A stretch of DNA of 64,000 nucleotides from Ovis canadensis (lineage: Eukaryota; Chordata; Mammalia; Artiodactyla; Bovidae). Positions 46,001-59,600 of the stretch are shown here, one piece after another; position 1 is the first letter of the stretch; every line of letters starts with the position of its first letter. The notes beneath the pieces are model-generated. The model did no database searches and had not been told where the DNA came from. It worked only from the letters and a program-made list of their open reading frames with translations. The position numbers and the translations under genes are program-made. The stretch covers positions 214,085,501-214,149,500 of the forward strand of contig NC_091246.1 of NCBI RefSeq assembly GCF_042477335.2. Reading direction: 5' to 3'.

Positions 46001-49000
46001 TAAAAGAGCATAGAGTAGACTAGTTAAAGGTCAGGCATATTTCATTTTATACAACTGCATTTAATTTTTTCCCTTATTCAAAAACTATTTAAAGCATCTT
46101 ACCATCTTGAGTTATTCCCTGCTCACAGAGAATTTACATCTAATGAACAGACAAATACAATCATTTCTGACATATTGCACTTATTTTTACAGAATGCAAT
46201 GAGAGTATAAGAAAATAAGTGATTACTCTGTGGTACACTTCACTTATGTGTTTAAGGGGCCAGCATTTTCTGGTGAACAGAATATAACACATTGACATTT
46301 TAAGAACCCTTAGCTCTGCATATTGCTGTTCAGTTGCTGTGTCATGTCTGACTCTGAAACCCCATGGACTGCAACACGCCAGGCTTCCCTGTCCTTCACC
46401 AGCTCCCAGAGCTTGCTCAAATTCATGTCCATTGAGTCAGTGATGCCATCCAACCATCTTGCCCTCTATCATCCCCTTTCTCCTCCTTCCTCCAATCTTT
46501 CCCAGCATCAGGGTCTTTTCTAATGAACCAGCCCTTTGCATAAGGTGGCCAAAGTATTGCAACTTCAGCTTCAGCAGCAATCCTTCCAATGAACACCCAG
46601 GACTGATCTCCTTTAGAATGGACTGGTTGGATCTCCTTGCAGTCCAAGGGACCCTCAAGAGTCTTCTCCAACACCACAGCTCAAAAGCATCAATTCCTCG
46701 GCATTCAACTTTCTTCACGGTCCAACTCTCACATCCCTACATGACTACTGGAAAAACCATAGCTTTGACTAGATGGACCTTTTTTTAGCAAAGTAATGTC
46801 TCTGCTTTTAATATTATGTCTAGGTTTGTCATAGTTTTTTTTTTTTTTTTTCCAAGAAGCAAGTGTCTTTTAACTTCATAGCTGCAGTCACCATCTGCAG
46901 TGATTTTGGAGCCCAAGGAAATAAAATCTGTCACTGGTTCCATTGCTTCCCCATCTATTTGCCATGAAGTGATGAGACTGGATGCTATGATCTTGATTTT
47001 TTGAATGCTGAGTTTTAAGCCAGCTTTTTCACTCTGCTTTTTCACATTTATCAAGAGGGTCTTCAGTTCTTCTTCACCTTCTGCCATAAGGATGATTTCA
47101 TCTTCATATCTGAGGTTATTGATATTTCTTCGGGCAATCTTGATTCCAGCTTGTGCTTCATCAATCCGGCATTTCTCATGATGTACTCTGCATATAAGTT
47201 AAATAAGCAGGGTGACAATATACAGCCTTGATGTATACAGCTGTATACAAGTCCTAACTGTTGGTTTCTTGATCTGCATACAGGTTTCTCAGGAGGCAGG
47301 TAAGGTGGTCTGGTATCCTTATCTCTTTAAGAGTTTTCCCCAGTTTTTTTGTGATCCACATAGTCAACGTCTTTAGCATAGTCAATGAAGCAGAAGTAGA
47401 TGTTTTTCTGGAATTCTCTTCCTTTTTCTATAATTCAATGGATGTTGGCAAGTCTTAGCTTTGCATAGGGCTTGCAATTCCCTTTCTTTGTCTTATCTCT
47501 ACAAACACTATTCTGGGAGGAGGAAGAACAAGTTATCTCTATCTTCAGGTGAAAAAAACAAAGTCCCCAAGGCCACTCATGGAGCTGGCTAAGAACAAGA
47601 TTTCTTTGTCTTTCTGTCCCAGGTTTAAATGTCACTAACATCTTCTAACAGTGGATAATTAATTACTCCTTGTAACACTTCATACTCCATTCTAAGAGAC
47701 CCATGTTATCAATCCAACCAACCATCAGCTCCTGTATCATGCATCCACCCATTTTATTATTCAGTCCATCAGTTATTCAGCAAACATTTATTGAGCATTT
47801 ATCATATTGAGATGCTGTTGTAAATTCTGGAAATACAACTGGGAACAATAAAAATTCCCTCCCCCAATAGAGTTTCCATTAAAGCAAAAAAAGAAAAAAG
47901 TGAAATACATAGAATGTCAGATGCTGATAAAATACTTTTGAGGAGAAATAAAACAAGGGAGGAGGTTTGGGAGTGCCAGAGTGGGAACAGGGGCTAAAAT
48001 GGTAAATAGGTAGTCAGGCAGGGCCTTAAGGATGAGATGACATCTGAATAGACCTTTTGTGAGTATTTAAGAGGTAAGGAGTCCAGCCATGCAGAGAGGT
48101 GGTCTAAAGATACCAATTCTTTAAAGTAAAGGTTTTAAGTATTGAGATTGAGGGATGCATCTTAGTCCTATGGTGAGGAGGGAGGGACAGAACTGGAGAA
48201 TAGAGGTGTGGAGGGAAAAATGGCACTGGAGAGGTTCCCAGGGTGACTCAAATATGCAGGGGTTTTCTAAGTCATCTTGAAATGTTCAGTCTTTAGCTTA
48301 GAAACAGTGGGAAGCTACTGGAGGGGCTTAAGGCCTACATTAAGTTTGGGGGAAATAAGTGCATGAGAAATACCATCTTATTTTGTGTGTGTGTGTTTTT
48401 TTTTAAAGATCAGCCAGGCTTCTGTGGCCAAAAGAAATGCAAATAAGAGCATAGATCTTGGTGTTCTAACTATGAGAATGGAGGGATTTGGAGAAGATTT
48501 CAAATATGCAATAAATCCAGCTGACTAATTGTCAGAGTTTAGTGTTACTCTACTAGGGAAAGGTGAAATAAATGGCTTGAAGATGGCAGATGAATTGGTA
48601 CCTGAAATCTTTGCTTTTATTTTTAAATTTAAATTATTTGTGCTATATTAAAGATATACATCAAGATGATATCCAGCACTTCCCTGATGGCACAGTGGAT
48701 AAGAATCTGCCTGCCAATACAGGGGACATGGCTTTGATCCCTTGCCTGGGAAGATTCCACATGCTACTGAGCAGCTAAATCCCTGTGCCACAGCTTCTAA
48801 GCTGGAGCTCTAGAGCCTGTGTTCCACAGCAAGAGAAGCCACCACAATGAGAACCCCTCACACCACAACAAAGTGTAGCCCCCACTTACCGCAACTAGAG
48901 AAAGCCTGCGCAAAAGCAACAAAGACCAAGTGCAGCAAAAAATAAATAAATAAATAAAAAAGATGAGTAAGAATTAGCCAAATTCTCTAACTTTATGAAT

Positions 49001-52000
49001 CCAGTGATAACCACCTGCTAGGTAAGTGTGGTACAAGTATAGGCATGGTATCTAATTTCTAAGTCAATATGTATTTTTCCTTTCAAAGAACTATAAAAAT
49101 ATATTAAATTACACCAAACTATAGTGACAAAATGACCACAGAAATAGGGTCTAGGATTGAGATGGAAATATGCTGATAGATGTCTGAGAAAAGTTTAGAG
49201 AATTACAGAAGAAATTAACAAATGAATATAAATTTGATTAAAGTGATCTATTCTTACACTTCTGGTAGATCAAATAAGAGTGCATGGATTATTCTGGCTG
49301 TTTTCCACCCAAAAGTTTGATGATCATAAGCCCCTGGAAACAGTGCTTCTTTCTTTCTCTTCTGGAGTTTTAAATTATAAAGAAATAGTGGCTTCAAACT
49401 TTAAGGTCATAATGATTTTTAAAAGGTCGTCTTTAGGCTGGTACTCAGGTGTGCGATGGATGATCTCAGTTACCAGGGTGATGGGTGTCCTTTGAGTAAC
49501 CCTTTGGAACACAGATTGGCAGTCTGAATTTTGAGGATTAACAAAACTCACAACTTTTAATGCAGTTGTTTTACTTGGGCAAATTTACCTTAATGAAGTA
49601 TTAAACATATAGGAGAATGCACGTATAAGGATGTTGACAGAATTTTAGTGAGGGGCAAAATTTGAATAGAATCAAAATGTTAAGGGATTACTTCTAAATT
49701 ATGGCACTTCTTTATAAGGATGAGAGTGAGGTCATTGAAATGATATTTTGGAAGCTACATGCTAAGTTGCTTCAGTTTTGTATGACTCTGCAACCCTATG
49801 AACTATAGCCCAGCAGGCTCCTCTATCCATGGGGGTCTCTAGGCAAGAACACTGGAGTGGGTTGTCATTTCCTACTTCTGGGGATCTTCCTGACCCAGGG
49901 ATTGAACCCACCTCTTCTGTCTCCTGCACTGGCCGGTGGGTTCTTTACCACCAGCACCACCAATGGCAGGACAAATGCTCTCCATTTAAAAAAGAATGAA
50001 AATCTGTATCTACAGCATAATTCTTGATTTGGTAATACTGAAATGTGAACAGCATATGGCTGTGAGTGATAGAATGTGTCATTTCCTTTTTTAAAATAAA
50101 ATATTAATTCTGAATTAGGCTTTCCAAAGTAAACCAGTGAAAAAGAAAGATGTTGGAGAAAGTTATTCAAATCCTCTAATATCAAAAATCTTCTGCGTCT
50201 GTCTGAGGTCTTTAGTTGGGATAACTAAATGATGGGACGGGCCACTTAAAGGTAGTTTCGTCTCTTGTTCTACTTAAATTAAAGGTTGTTTCTAGAGGCG
50301 AACAGCATCTTACCCCTTCCCCTGCTGCGGATGCCCTGGGCTGGCTGCATAAACCCAGTACCAGGCTTCAGATTGTCACCCTGCAGGAATCCACTCACCT
50401 GGCCTGGGCATGGTTAGCCATATCCTTTGGATTCACCTTGTCCAGGAGCCATTGCCTTCTCACAGCTTCTTTCCTCCTACAGCGCCCTTGGAGCAGATTG
50501 TTTCTGAGGGTCCTGAGGATGAGTTTTGTATTGTCCTTTGCTGATATCTGCTGGAATGGCCAACAGTACAAAGGGTATCAGATCAGCCTTAACGTGGTCT
50601 TCTTTCCTTACTTGGGTGGACTGGCTGCCATGAAAGTTTCTGAAATTATTTCACTAACTTTTATGTCCACAGAAAAATCATCTTACTTCCATCTTATCTG
50701 AACGTCTTCAGATTCTCTCTCTATTCACATACATATAATATCCATTTCCAAATTAAATACCCCCTAACTTCCACAATAACTCCTCTTCTGGAATGTGGAA
50801 TTTGAAAGCTAAAAGAGGATGTGAAAGAGAGCTAAGTCTATGGATGCTAATTGGAGGGATTCTTTGGAAATTTATTTCCAGAAAAATGTCCATAATTTTA
50901 ATTTTCCATAAAAGTTCAGTGGATTCACAGGCCACCTGAAGTCCATCCACGGACCCCACGTGTAAGCCAAAAGGAAACAAAGTAATGAGAAGTTTTAAAA
51001 TGTTCCACTCTTAAATTCTAAAGTGTAATAACAAAATGACCACATGGTGTCAGTCTAACATCGATAAGACCTATTTTTCCCCAGGCGGGAGGATCATACG
51101 CTAATAAACCTGAGAATCCAAGTTAATAAAGTTTAGTAAAGCCATATCCTCTGAAAAATTATTTGGCAAGATTGAGGCACTTGACTTTTGTGGACCATTC
51201 ATGGTAAAGAGATCATGAGGGAAATTGTCCACAGTAAAGGTAATTAGTCAACAGCTTTTACTATTTGAAATTTGAGACCAAGGCCAGCTGCATGAAGAAA
51301 CTGATTTCTACTAAGTGATTTCTGGAAAATCTTAAATGCTGTCTGCCTTAAAAGTATCCTATTTCTCTTTGTTATTTTCATGAGCTGAGTTCTCTTCCTG
51401 CATATTTATAGTTGTCTTTAAAATTTTTTTGAAAGTCAGCTATAAAGCCTAGTTTTATACTGGCTCCAGTCAAAACTGAGATAGTAATCTTTCTCTTTTG
51501 TTTTTACTAAGGGAAACATACTTGAATTTTAGTGCTGGGGAAAAGACATGTTAAAAAAGAAATCTTCTCCTGAAATGCAATAGCAACTAGAGGCCTCATT
51601 GCATCATTTTTTTTTTTAACCAAACGAGAGTTTTTAAATTTTTAATCTGTATCCATTTTCAATGCCTCTCCCTCTTTCTTACTCCTCAGATATTTTCTTG
51701 CACATAGTACCTGGTCAGTGGCTTCAGATTAGACTCTGGTCTATTGTCTCCAAAAAGTTTTATTAAAATCTACAGTGTAAAGTATGTGTATATTGAGAGA
51801 TATTTAAGGTTGAGCTTGCCATTTCTTTAGTCTTAAATATTGTAATGTATGAAAGGAGTAGAATCTGTGTTCTTCCTGATGGGAATTTTTTTTCATTGCT
51901 GTACCTCTCACAGATAAGACTTATGAATAGTTTGGTACATTGCATTAGATGTTACCTGGATGCAGTTCTCAACCATGGGATGAGACTTCTGGTGGGACTC

Positions 52001-53574
52001 GCCCTGAAGACTAGATAAGAAACACACTTGGCAGATGTCAAAGTTGAGACACTTCAGACAGCGGTATCTGCCAATTAAAGTGGAAGTGTGACTTGTATGA
52101 CTATTAATAGGTGAGCAAAGAAAATATTACTCAGAAGAAGGAGCATCCTAAGATAAATAAGGTATCTGAGCTATTGAGTGAGTATACAGTTAGATCTTCT
52201 TTTTATTTTATCATTTTTATAATATGACATTAAATAAATATAATTTTGTCAACAAACTATAGTAAAGAGGCCTGATTTATCTTCTCTCCCACCAAAAAAT
52301 ACCAAGTGCCTTTTATATGCATGGGACTGTGTGCAACAACACGTAGGGTACATGTGAAGCTTGCGGCCACATTTTGGGTAGCTGCGCAAAGTGTTTCAGT
52401 AATTTCAATGCGATTGCCAACAAAGAAACCTGGGAGATTTCCAAAAAGTTAGAATTCTAAATTCTCTTGAGAATTTGTGAGATGTGATGATATTGGACCT
52501 GCATTCCCATGTAGTATTGGGGAAAATAAAATCATAGGTAAAAGAATCTAAAATAAACGTGTCATTTTTTAGAAATTTGTACATAGGAAGGAATACAGTG
52601 AAGAGCGGGAGTTCCTCATCAGCCAAGGTCGAAGTCCAAGTGAAGCCGCTCAGTAGTGTCCAACTCTTTGCGACCCCATGGACTGTAGCCTATCAGGCTC
52701 CTCCGTCCATGGAATTTTCCAGGCAAGGGTACTGGAGTGGGTTGCCATTTCCTTCTCTAACAGCCAAGATTGAGTGACAAACACAGCCAAATTTGTTAAC
52801 ACATCAGTACTGCAGACTCTCTATTACGAACAGTTACAACCTTAAATCGCCTGTCAGAGGAGAGGAGATCTTGAGACATTCTGCTAAGGAAGGGTGTCTC
52901 TAGGCACTTAGGGAGAATGTTGTGCTTTTGCGGGGGGGTTTGCTGGTGAGACCACATGGTCAAGAACTAGTAACTTTCAAGGATGAATAGGATCCTACCG
53001 TTTGTAAAATATCAGGGATCTATACTTTTTCCAAAAAAGCTTTTTATTTTGTATTAGGGTATAGATGATTAACAATGTTGTGATTGTTCCAGGTGGACAG
53101 CATAAGGAGTCAGACATACACATATCTGTATCCATTCTCTCCCAAACTCCCCTCCCATCAGACTGCCACATAACACTGGGCAGAGTTCCCTGTGTTATAC
53201 AGTAGGACCTTGTTAGTTATCCATTTTATATACAGCAGTGTGTACATGTATCTCCCAAAAGGGAAAGTCGCTCAGTTGTGTCCGACTCTTTGTGACCCCA
53301 TGGACTGTAGCCTGCCAGGCTCCTCTGTCCATGGAATTCTCATTTGTATCATTTCTTTTTAGATTCTGCATGTAAGGGATGTCATACAATATTTCTCCTC
53401 TATCTGACTTACTTCACTCAGTATGACAATTTCTAGGTACATCCATATTGTTGCAAATGGCATAATTTCATTCTTTTTAATGGCTGAGTAATATTCCATT
53501 ATATATGGAATATATAGATAATATTTCATTATAAATAATATTCCATTATATAAACAGTATTCCATTATATAGTG

Positions 53575-53606
<32 letters not shown>

Positions 53607-56600
53607 AAACATCTTTATCCATTCCTCTGTGAATGGATGTTTAGGTTGCTTCCATGTCTTGGTTATTGTAAACAGTGTTGCAAAGAATACTGGGGTGCGT
53701 GTATCCTTTTGGATGATGTTTTTCTCCAGATATATGTTCAGAACTGGGATTGCAGGGTCATATGGTAGCTCTATTCTTAGTTTTTTACAAAACCTCCATA
53801 CTGTTCTCTATAATGGTTATATCAATTTACATTCCCACCTACAGTGTAGGAGGGTTCCCTTCTTTATCTATACCTTTTCACCTGATATTCAACTACAGTT
53901 TCTGTGACATAAAATCATGTCTTCCCCATCAGTGGCAACAATGGGTGAGAGCAAAGTAGCAGCTTTTCTTTTAGGACAGTTCCTCCCAATCCTCTTCCCC
54001 TCATTTATATACTTGTTTTGCCCCAGAAAGCATTTAAGATTTCAATTCCTGTTTCCAAATTTACAAAAGTAAAACTATGACAAGATTCCTATAGTTTTCA
54101 AGTTTTGTATCTTGCTGCAAAGACATGGTAGGGAGACTTGAGGTATACTAGCTAGCAAAATTAAGTACCGTGTGATATTTAAATGCAGAGTGAGAGGCAT
54201 GGAAAATAAATGTAGTAGGAGAGAGAGAGGCGAAGACACCTGGGAGTGGGATGATCTGATTAGTTTTTATGGAAGAAGTGAGGCTCATGCTGGGTGGGAG
54301 ATTAAGGTGAAGGAAATCCCAGGTAGAAAGAAGAGGAGGTATGAGGTAATGCAGACTATGGTGAAGAAGGGTTTAGAGCTTGTCAGATCTATCAGACCTA
54401 CAGAGAACTCTGGAGAACAGAGAAATTAAAAGTGGGAATGTTCCTGAGGCCAGATGGCAGAAGGGTTTTTGACCAAAGTCATTGGAAGGCAAAGCAGAAT
54501 TCAAGTGCCATAAGACCAACTCTCACGGCCCTTGTTCACTGCTGTCCCTGACACCTAGACTCACAGTGGGGTATTAACAGAGCGTTGAAGGGCTATCATA
54601 GTAGCATAGAAAACATTTTTGAGCCCTCACTATGCAGCAGGCAGGGGACATGCACTGACATAGTTAATCCCCATGAAAGTTCTTTAAGGGAAGGCATTCT
54701 TATTGTTACCCTCATTTGAAGAAACTGAATTCTTTAAATCAGTTCTGAAAATTCATAGAGATCTTAAGCAAACGCACAAAGTTACACAATGACTTGGTAA
54801 TGGTTTAATTAGGCTTTGAGCCCAGGGATACCATCTGAATGGAGAGCCAGCTATTTTAACCCATGTAATAGACCACCAAGGGGAGACTTCCCCACCAAGG
54901 GGAGACTTCCCTGGTGGTCCTGTGGTAAGACCCCACGCTCCCCAATGGAGGAGGCCTGGGATTGATCCCTGGTCGGGGAACTAGATCTGAAGTGCCACAA
55001 CTATGAGATCACATGCTGCAACTAAAAGATCCTGCATGCTGAAACTAAGACCTGGTTAAATCAAGTAAGTAAACAATAAATCAATACACGTATATATAAG
55101 GGCTTCCCTTATAGCTCAGTTGGTACAGAATCTGCCTGCAGGTGCAGGATACCTGGGTTCAATTTCTGGGTTGGGAAGATCCCCTGAATAAGGAAATGGC
55201 AACCCATTCCACTCTTCTTGCCTGGAGAATCCCATGGACAGAGGAGCCTGGTGGGCTATAGTCCATGGGGTCGCACAGAGTCAGAGGCAACTTAGCAACT
55301 AAATCACCAAACCACCACCAAATGTATATATAAAATAGAATACAAAGGCAGGAAACTTGAGTTAGAGTCACATGCCACTATTACTAGATGACCTTGAAAC
55401 AGAAACTTAAGTTCATGGTTTAGAAGATACCTGGTACATGGTAGGTTTTCAATGAACATTTATTGATTGAGTTAAATGAATGACTTTGTTTCTTCAAGGA
55501 GGAAAATGGGGCTAGTAAATCCTGACCACTAGGCCTTGAAAGAGTGTGAAGTCACTCAGTCGTGTCCAACTCTCGGCGACCCCTGGAATTTTCCAGGCTA
55601 GAGTACTGGAGTGGGTTGCCATTTCCTTCTTCAGGGGATCTTCCAGACCCAGGAATTGAACCTGGGACTCCCATATTGCAGGCAGACGCTTTACCATCCG
55701 AGCCACCAGGGAAGCTGAGGCCTTTGTAAAGTTTTACAAAACTTTGAAAATTATTCAACATGCATACTTGGGGAGACGTGAAGTGTATAACATGAAGTAT
55801 TTTTTATTAAGATGATTTGATGAACCATCTGTACTGGCTGCTTTACTTGGCTTTACTGTATGGTTGCAGTTGATTCCTTAGGACAATATGGTGACCCTAA
55901 CCTTGGCTTAGCTCCTCCATGCTCTGAAACTACCGACAGAGGCATGAGAAAGAGTGCAGTGTGGATAATGAGGTGGTCTGTTGTTGATGCTTTTACTCAC
56001 AAAGAACCACGTTATTTATCTCATTTCAAAATTACACGGCCATTCAGGAGTATACGTGTGACACATCCTGCTAAAATTGGACCCTCAGCTTAGGAACAAT
56101 CTCTGGTCTTTCTCTCTGACTTTAGGAAGCCAAGTCTTGCCCTCTTCTCGCTGCCTCCAGATCTGCAAGCACTTCTGCTCTAAGATGACTTCATGACTCT
56201 CACTGAAACTAAAAGCCTTGATGCTATCGCTGTGGTTTTCTGAGAGCCAAAAGCACAGGTTTAAGGTTAGACCTGTAATGTATTCAAGCACTTTCTAACA
56301 AGCTCAGATGGTTACAGCTGAGAGAAGCTTAAGTCATGCTTTGATTCACCCATCCTTCTCTTGCTTACAAAGAACTGTGGTCTAGAGAAGCTCAAGGTCA
56401 TGCCCAGATGACTCAGCTGTCTGCATGTATGAGAACTATACATTGCCTTAGATTTTTAGGAGGAAAGATGGGTCACACAGAGGCATTTCTAAGAAGCAGC
56501 TTAATCTTACTCTTAGTAGGTAGGGACACAACCAAAAACTTACAATATGGCATATTTGGCCCTATGCTTTTGCTATTTTTTTTTTTTGGGTGACCTGAGC

Positions 56601-59600
56601 AAGTCATTCACATTCTAAGACTCCTTGATAAAATAAAAATAATAATATATGCATTATGTTATACATAATGATTTTGAAAAAAACATGTCAATGTTAAATT
56701 TGTATTTTATGTAACTGCAAAAATGAATTCTGTCTCTGGCCCAGTAACTGCTTATGTAATACTTGTTTATTGAGTAAATGATTATGATATACTTGTAATA
56801 TAGAAAATCATATTAATGTCTTCCCATTGCCCAATTAAAAAAAGAGTTTACTTTTCATTGTCGTGTGGATATTTCTTTGCTTTAGCTTGCTTGGTTACCA
56901 ACAGTTGGGGCCATTGGTATGTTTTATTGTTTCTTTTTTTTTAATTTATTTTTTTTAATTTTAAAATCTTTAATTCTTACATGCGTTCCCAAACATGACT
57001 TGTGTTATTTGTGAAGAGTTTCTGTGAGTGAAATTTCACTGTGTCCTCAGAATTCTCGGCAAAATCAATTCACTTTCTCAGCAAAATGAAAACCTGATTT
57101 CCAGTGAGCTTAACAGACTTATTTTATATCAGACCTATTTTTGTCACTTCTCCTGCCCCTTCTGCGTATACCCCCTTTTTTAACCAGTTTTGAATTCCCA
57201 GGTTGTCCTAGCTCGTCAGTTTCACCACATCACTAGCCCCTGTTACACCTGTGTTCACCCACCATGGTGATGGTCACCCACTTGCCTGGCCCCCACTTGC
57301 TGGCTTCCTTCTCTCCTCCCCATCTTTAATAATAACTCAAATTTTACTTCTTTATTGTTTTATTTAGAGGAAACCTACAACACCCTTTTCCTAAGATAGG
57401 ATTTTGACTGTCATCTAAAAGCCATGGAAAGATCTGAATTTCCTGCTTCCAAACCTAGCTTTCAAATCTGCCTTTTCCCCCAGGAAAAGAGAAGCTCTGG
57501 CATGGGCAGCTCCTATAAAGCCTCATCGTTTTTTTGGTTTCAAGGAATGTTCTCAGTTGTCTGCACAAGGAGGCAGCAGAGCATCACGGTTGCAGAGCAG
57601 GGCCTCTGGATTCGGTCCACAGCCTCAGCCACTTGCTAACCATGTGAGCCTAAGCTTAGGTTATTTAGCTTCTCTGCTAAATAGTAATAATACCACCATT
57701 AGGCATAATAACACCATACGTTTTACACAAACGAACCATGGGAACCACACAACCTAATATTTGTTCAACATTTAACAAACGTTAACAAGGTCCTGTCACA
57801 CAGGGAATCATAGTCAATATCCTATGATAAACCATAATGGAAAAGAATATGGAAAAGAATGCATGTATGTATAACTGAACCACTTTGCTGTACAGCAGAA
57901 ATTAACACAACACTGTAAATCATTTACACTTCAAAAATATTTTTAAATAACAAAAAATGTAAACTGTTGTTACTGTTATGGTTAACTACAAAATATTTAA
58001 AAGAGTTTTGGTAACAAAAGACAAAAAACTTTCCCCTTAAGGAATAAAAATATCTACCGGTCTGAGTATGTATCCCCAGAACTTAATATTCCATTAATCA
58101 TAGAAGGGAAAATAAAATATAAGCAGGATCACTCATACAGGAAATTATTATTCCCCCCTCCCCCCCAAATCAGCTGAGTTCTGAAAGTGTGACTAGGACA
58201 ACCACAAGAATCTGGAGACAAGAAGCTCCAGCTCCAGATCCATTTGGAGAGTGACAGTCTGTGTAACAGTGGTGAGTGACTGTACCTCAGTCCCGTGATG
58301 GGAAAGTTCTTGCAGATTCTACACCGAACAGGGTGAGTGGCCATTTCAGTGGCTGACAGTCGGTAGCAGGTTGGGATCCATAAGAGGATGGGAGGCTCAG
58401 ACTGCAACCAAGACAGGAATTTCTCTTCTTTGATTACTGGGCTCAGCACCTGAAAAGCAGTAGCACAGTCAAATATGTTTCCAAGCATGACTGCAGTCTC
58501 TTGTAGAGATGAAAGTGTATTTTCACCTCCTCTTCTGCCTCTGTTTCTGTTGACTCTGCTGAAGTTTATCTCACGCAAAGGTGGGGTAAGTCTACCTCCT
58601 GAATTAGGTTGTCTGGGATGCGTGTGGAGTAGTAGGTCTGTGATTGAAATGGGTTGGCAGCTGTGTCTGCCCCCAGTTCCCAAGGACATGTGCGTGGCAC
58701 TCACCCCTTGGAAACAGCTGCGTGTAGCACTCTCCACAGAGCACAGGGCACGACTTTCCCCAACGACAGCTGGAATCTACAAGAGACAAGAAACCCTGTG
58801 TTAGTGATTAAGAAATGGAGAAGTAGGTGGCCACTAGTCACACCTGAGCAGTGGCGCTTATGGCCAAAGAGTCACAAATACCTGGTGTCTGAGGCTGGAT
58901 GAGCTGTTTCAGTGAGGCAAACAAGACACGTGTGGATTTTGTGCAGTGTATCAATAGAGACAAGGAAAGAACAAGTGGGGAGAAGTGGGGCTTGGACAAG
59001 AAGAGTAAGAAGTTCTGGCAATGAGGGCAATACAGGGAGGGCTTCTATGTTTTCCCTGTGACCCCAGTTATTTAACTTTTCTTTGCCCTTGGACTGCAAG
59101 GAGATCCAACCAGTCCATCCTAAAGGAAATCAATCCTGAATATTCATTGGAAGGACTGATGCTGAAGCTGAATCTCCAATCCTTTGGCTACCTGATGCGA
59201 AGGACTGATTCATTGGAAAAGACCCTGATGCTGGGAAAGATTGAAGGCAGGAGGAGAAGGGGATGACAGAGGATGAGATGGTTGGATGGCATCACCGACT
59301 CAATGGACATGAGTTTGAGTAAACTCAGGAAGTTGGTGATGGACAGGGAGGCCTGGCATGTTGCAGTTCATGGGGTCTCAAAGAATTGGACACGACTGAG
59401 AGACTGAACTGTACTTGCCTTTGTTCCACTACGAATTACATATAACAATGATACCATATTAAACTTCAGGGAAGTTTTAAGAAAAACCTTTTCAAACACA
59501 CATCATCTCATTTTAATAAATGCCAATTTTCGAGGCAGGGCAGTTATTATCCTGTTTACAACAAGAAATAAATTGAGATCTGATATTTTGCTCAAGGTAA

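Noticed and set aside
50438-50701. An 87-codon + strand frame.
   Set aside because: It is the antisense shadow of a DYTN coding exon.
58129-58737. A 202-codon minus-strand frame that looks like one protein.
   Set aside because: It runs through DYTN exon 58286-58449 and its introns. The real junctions at 58449/58450 and 58285/58286 explain the homologous part.
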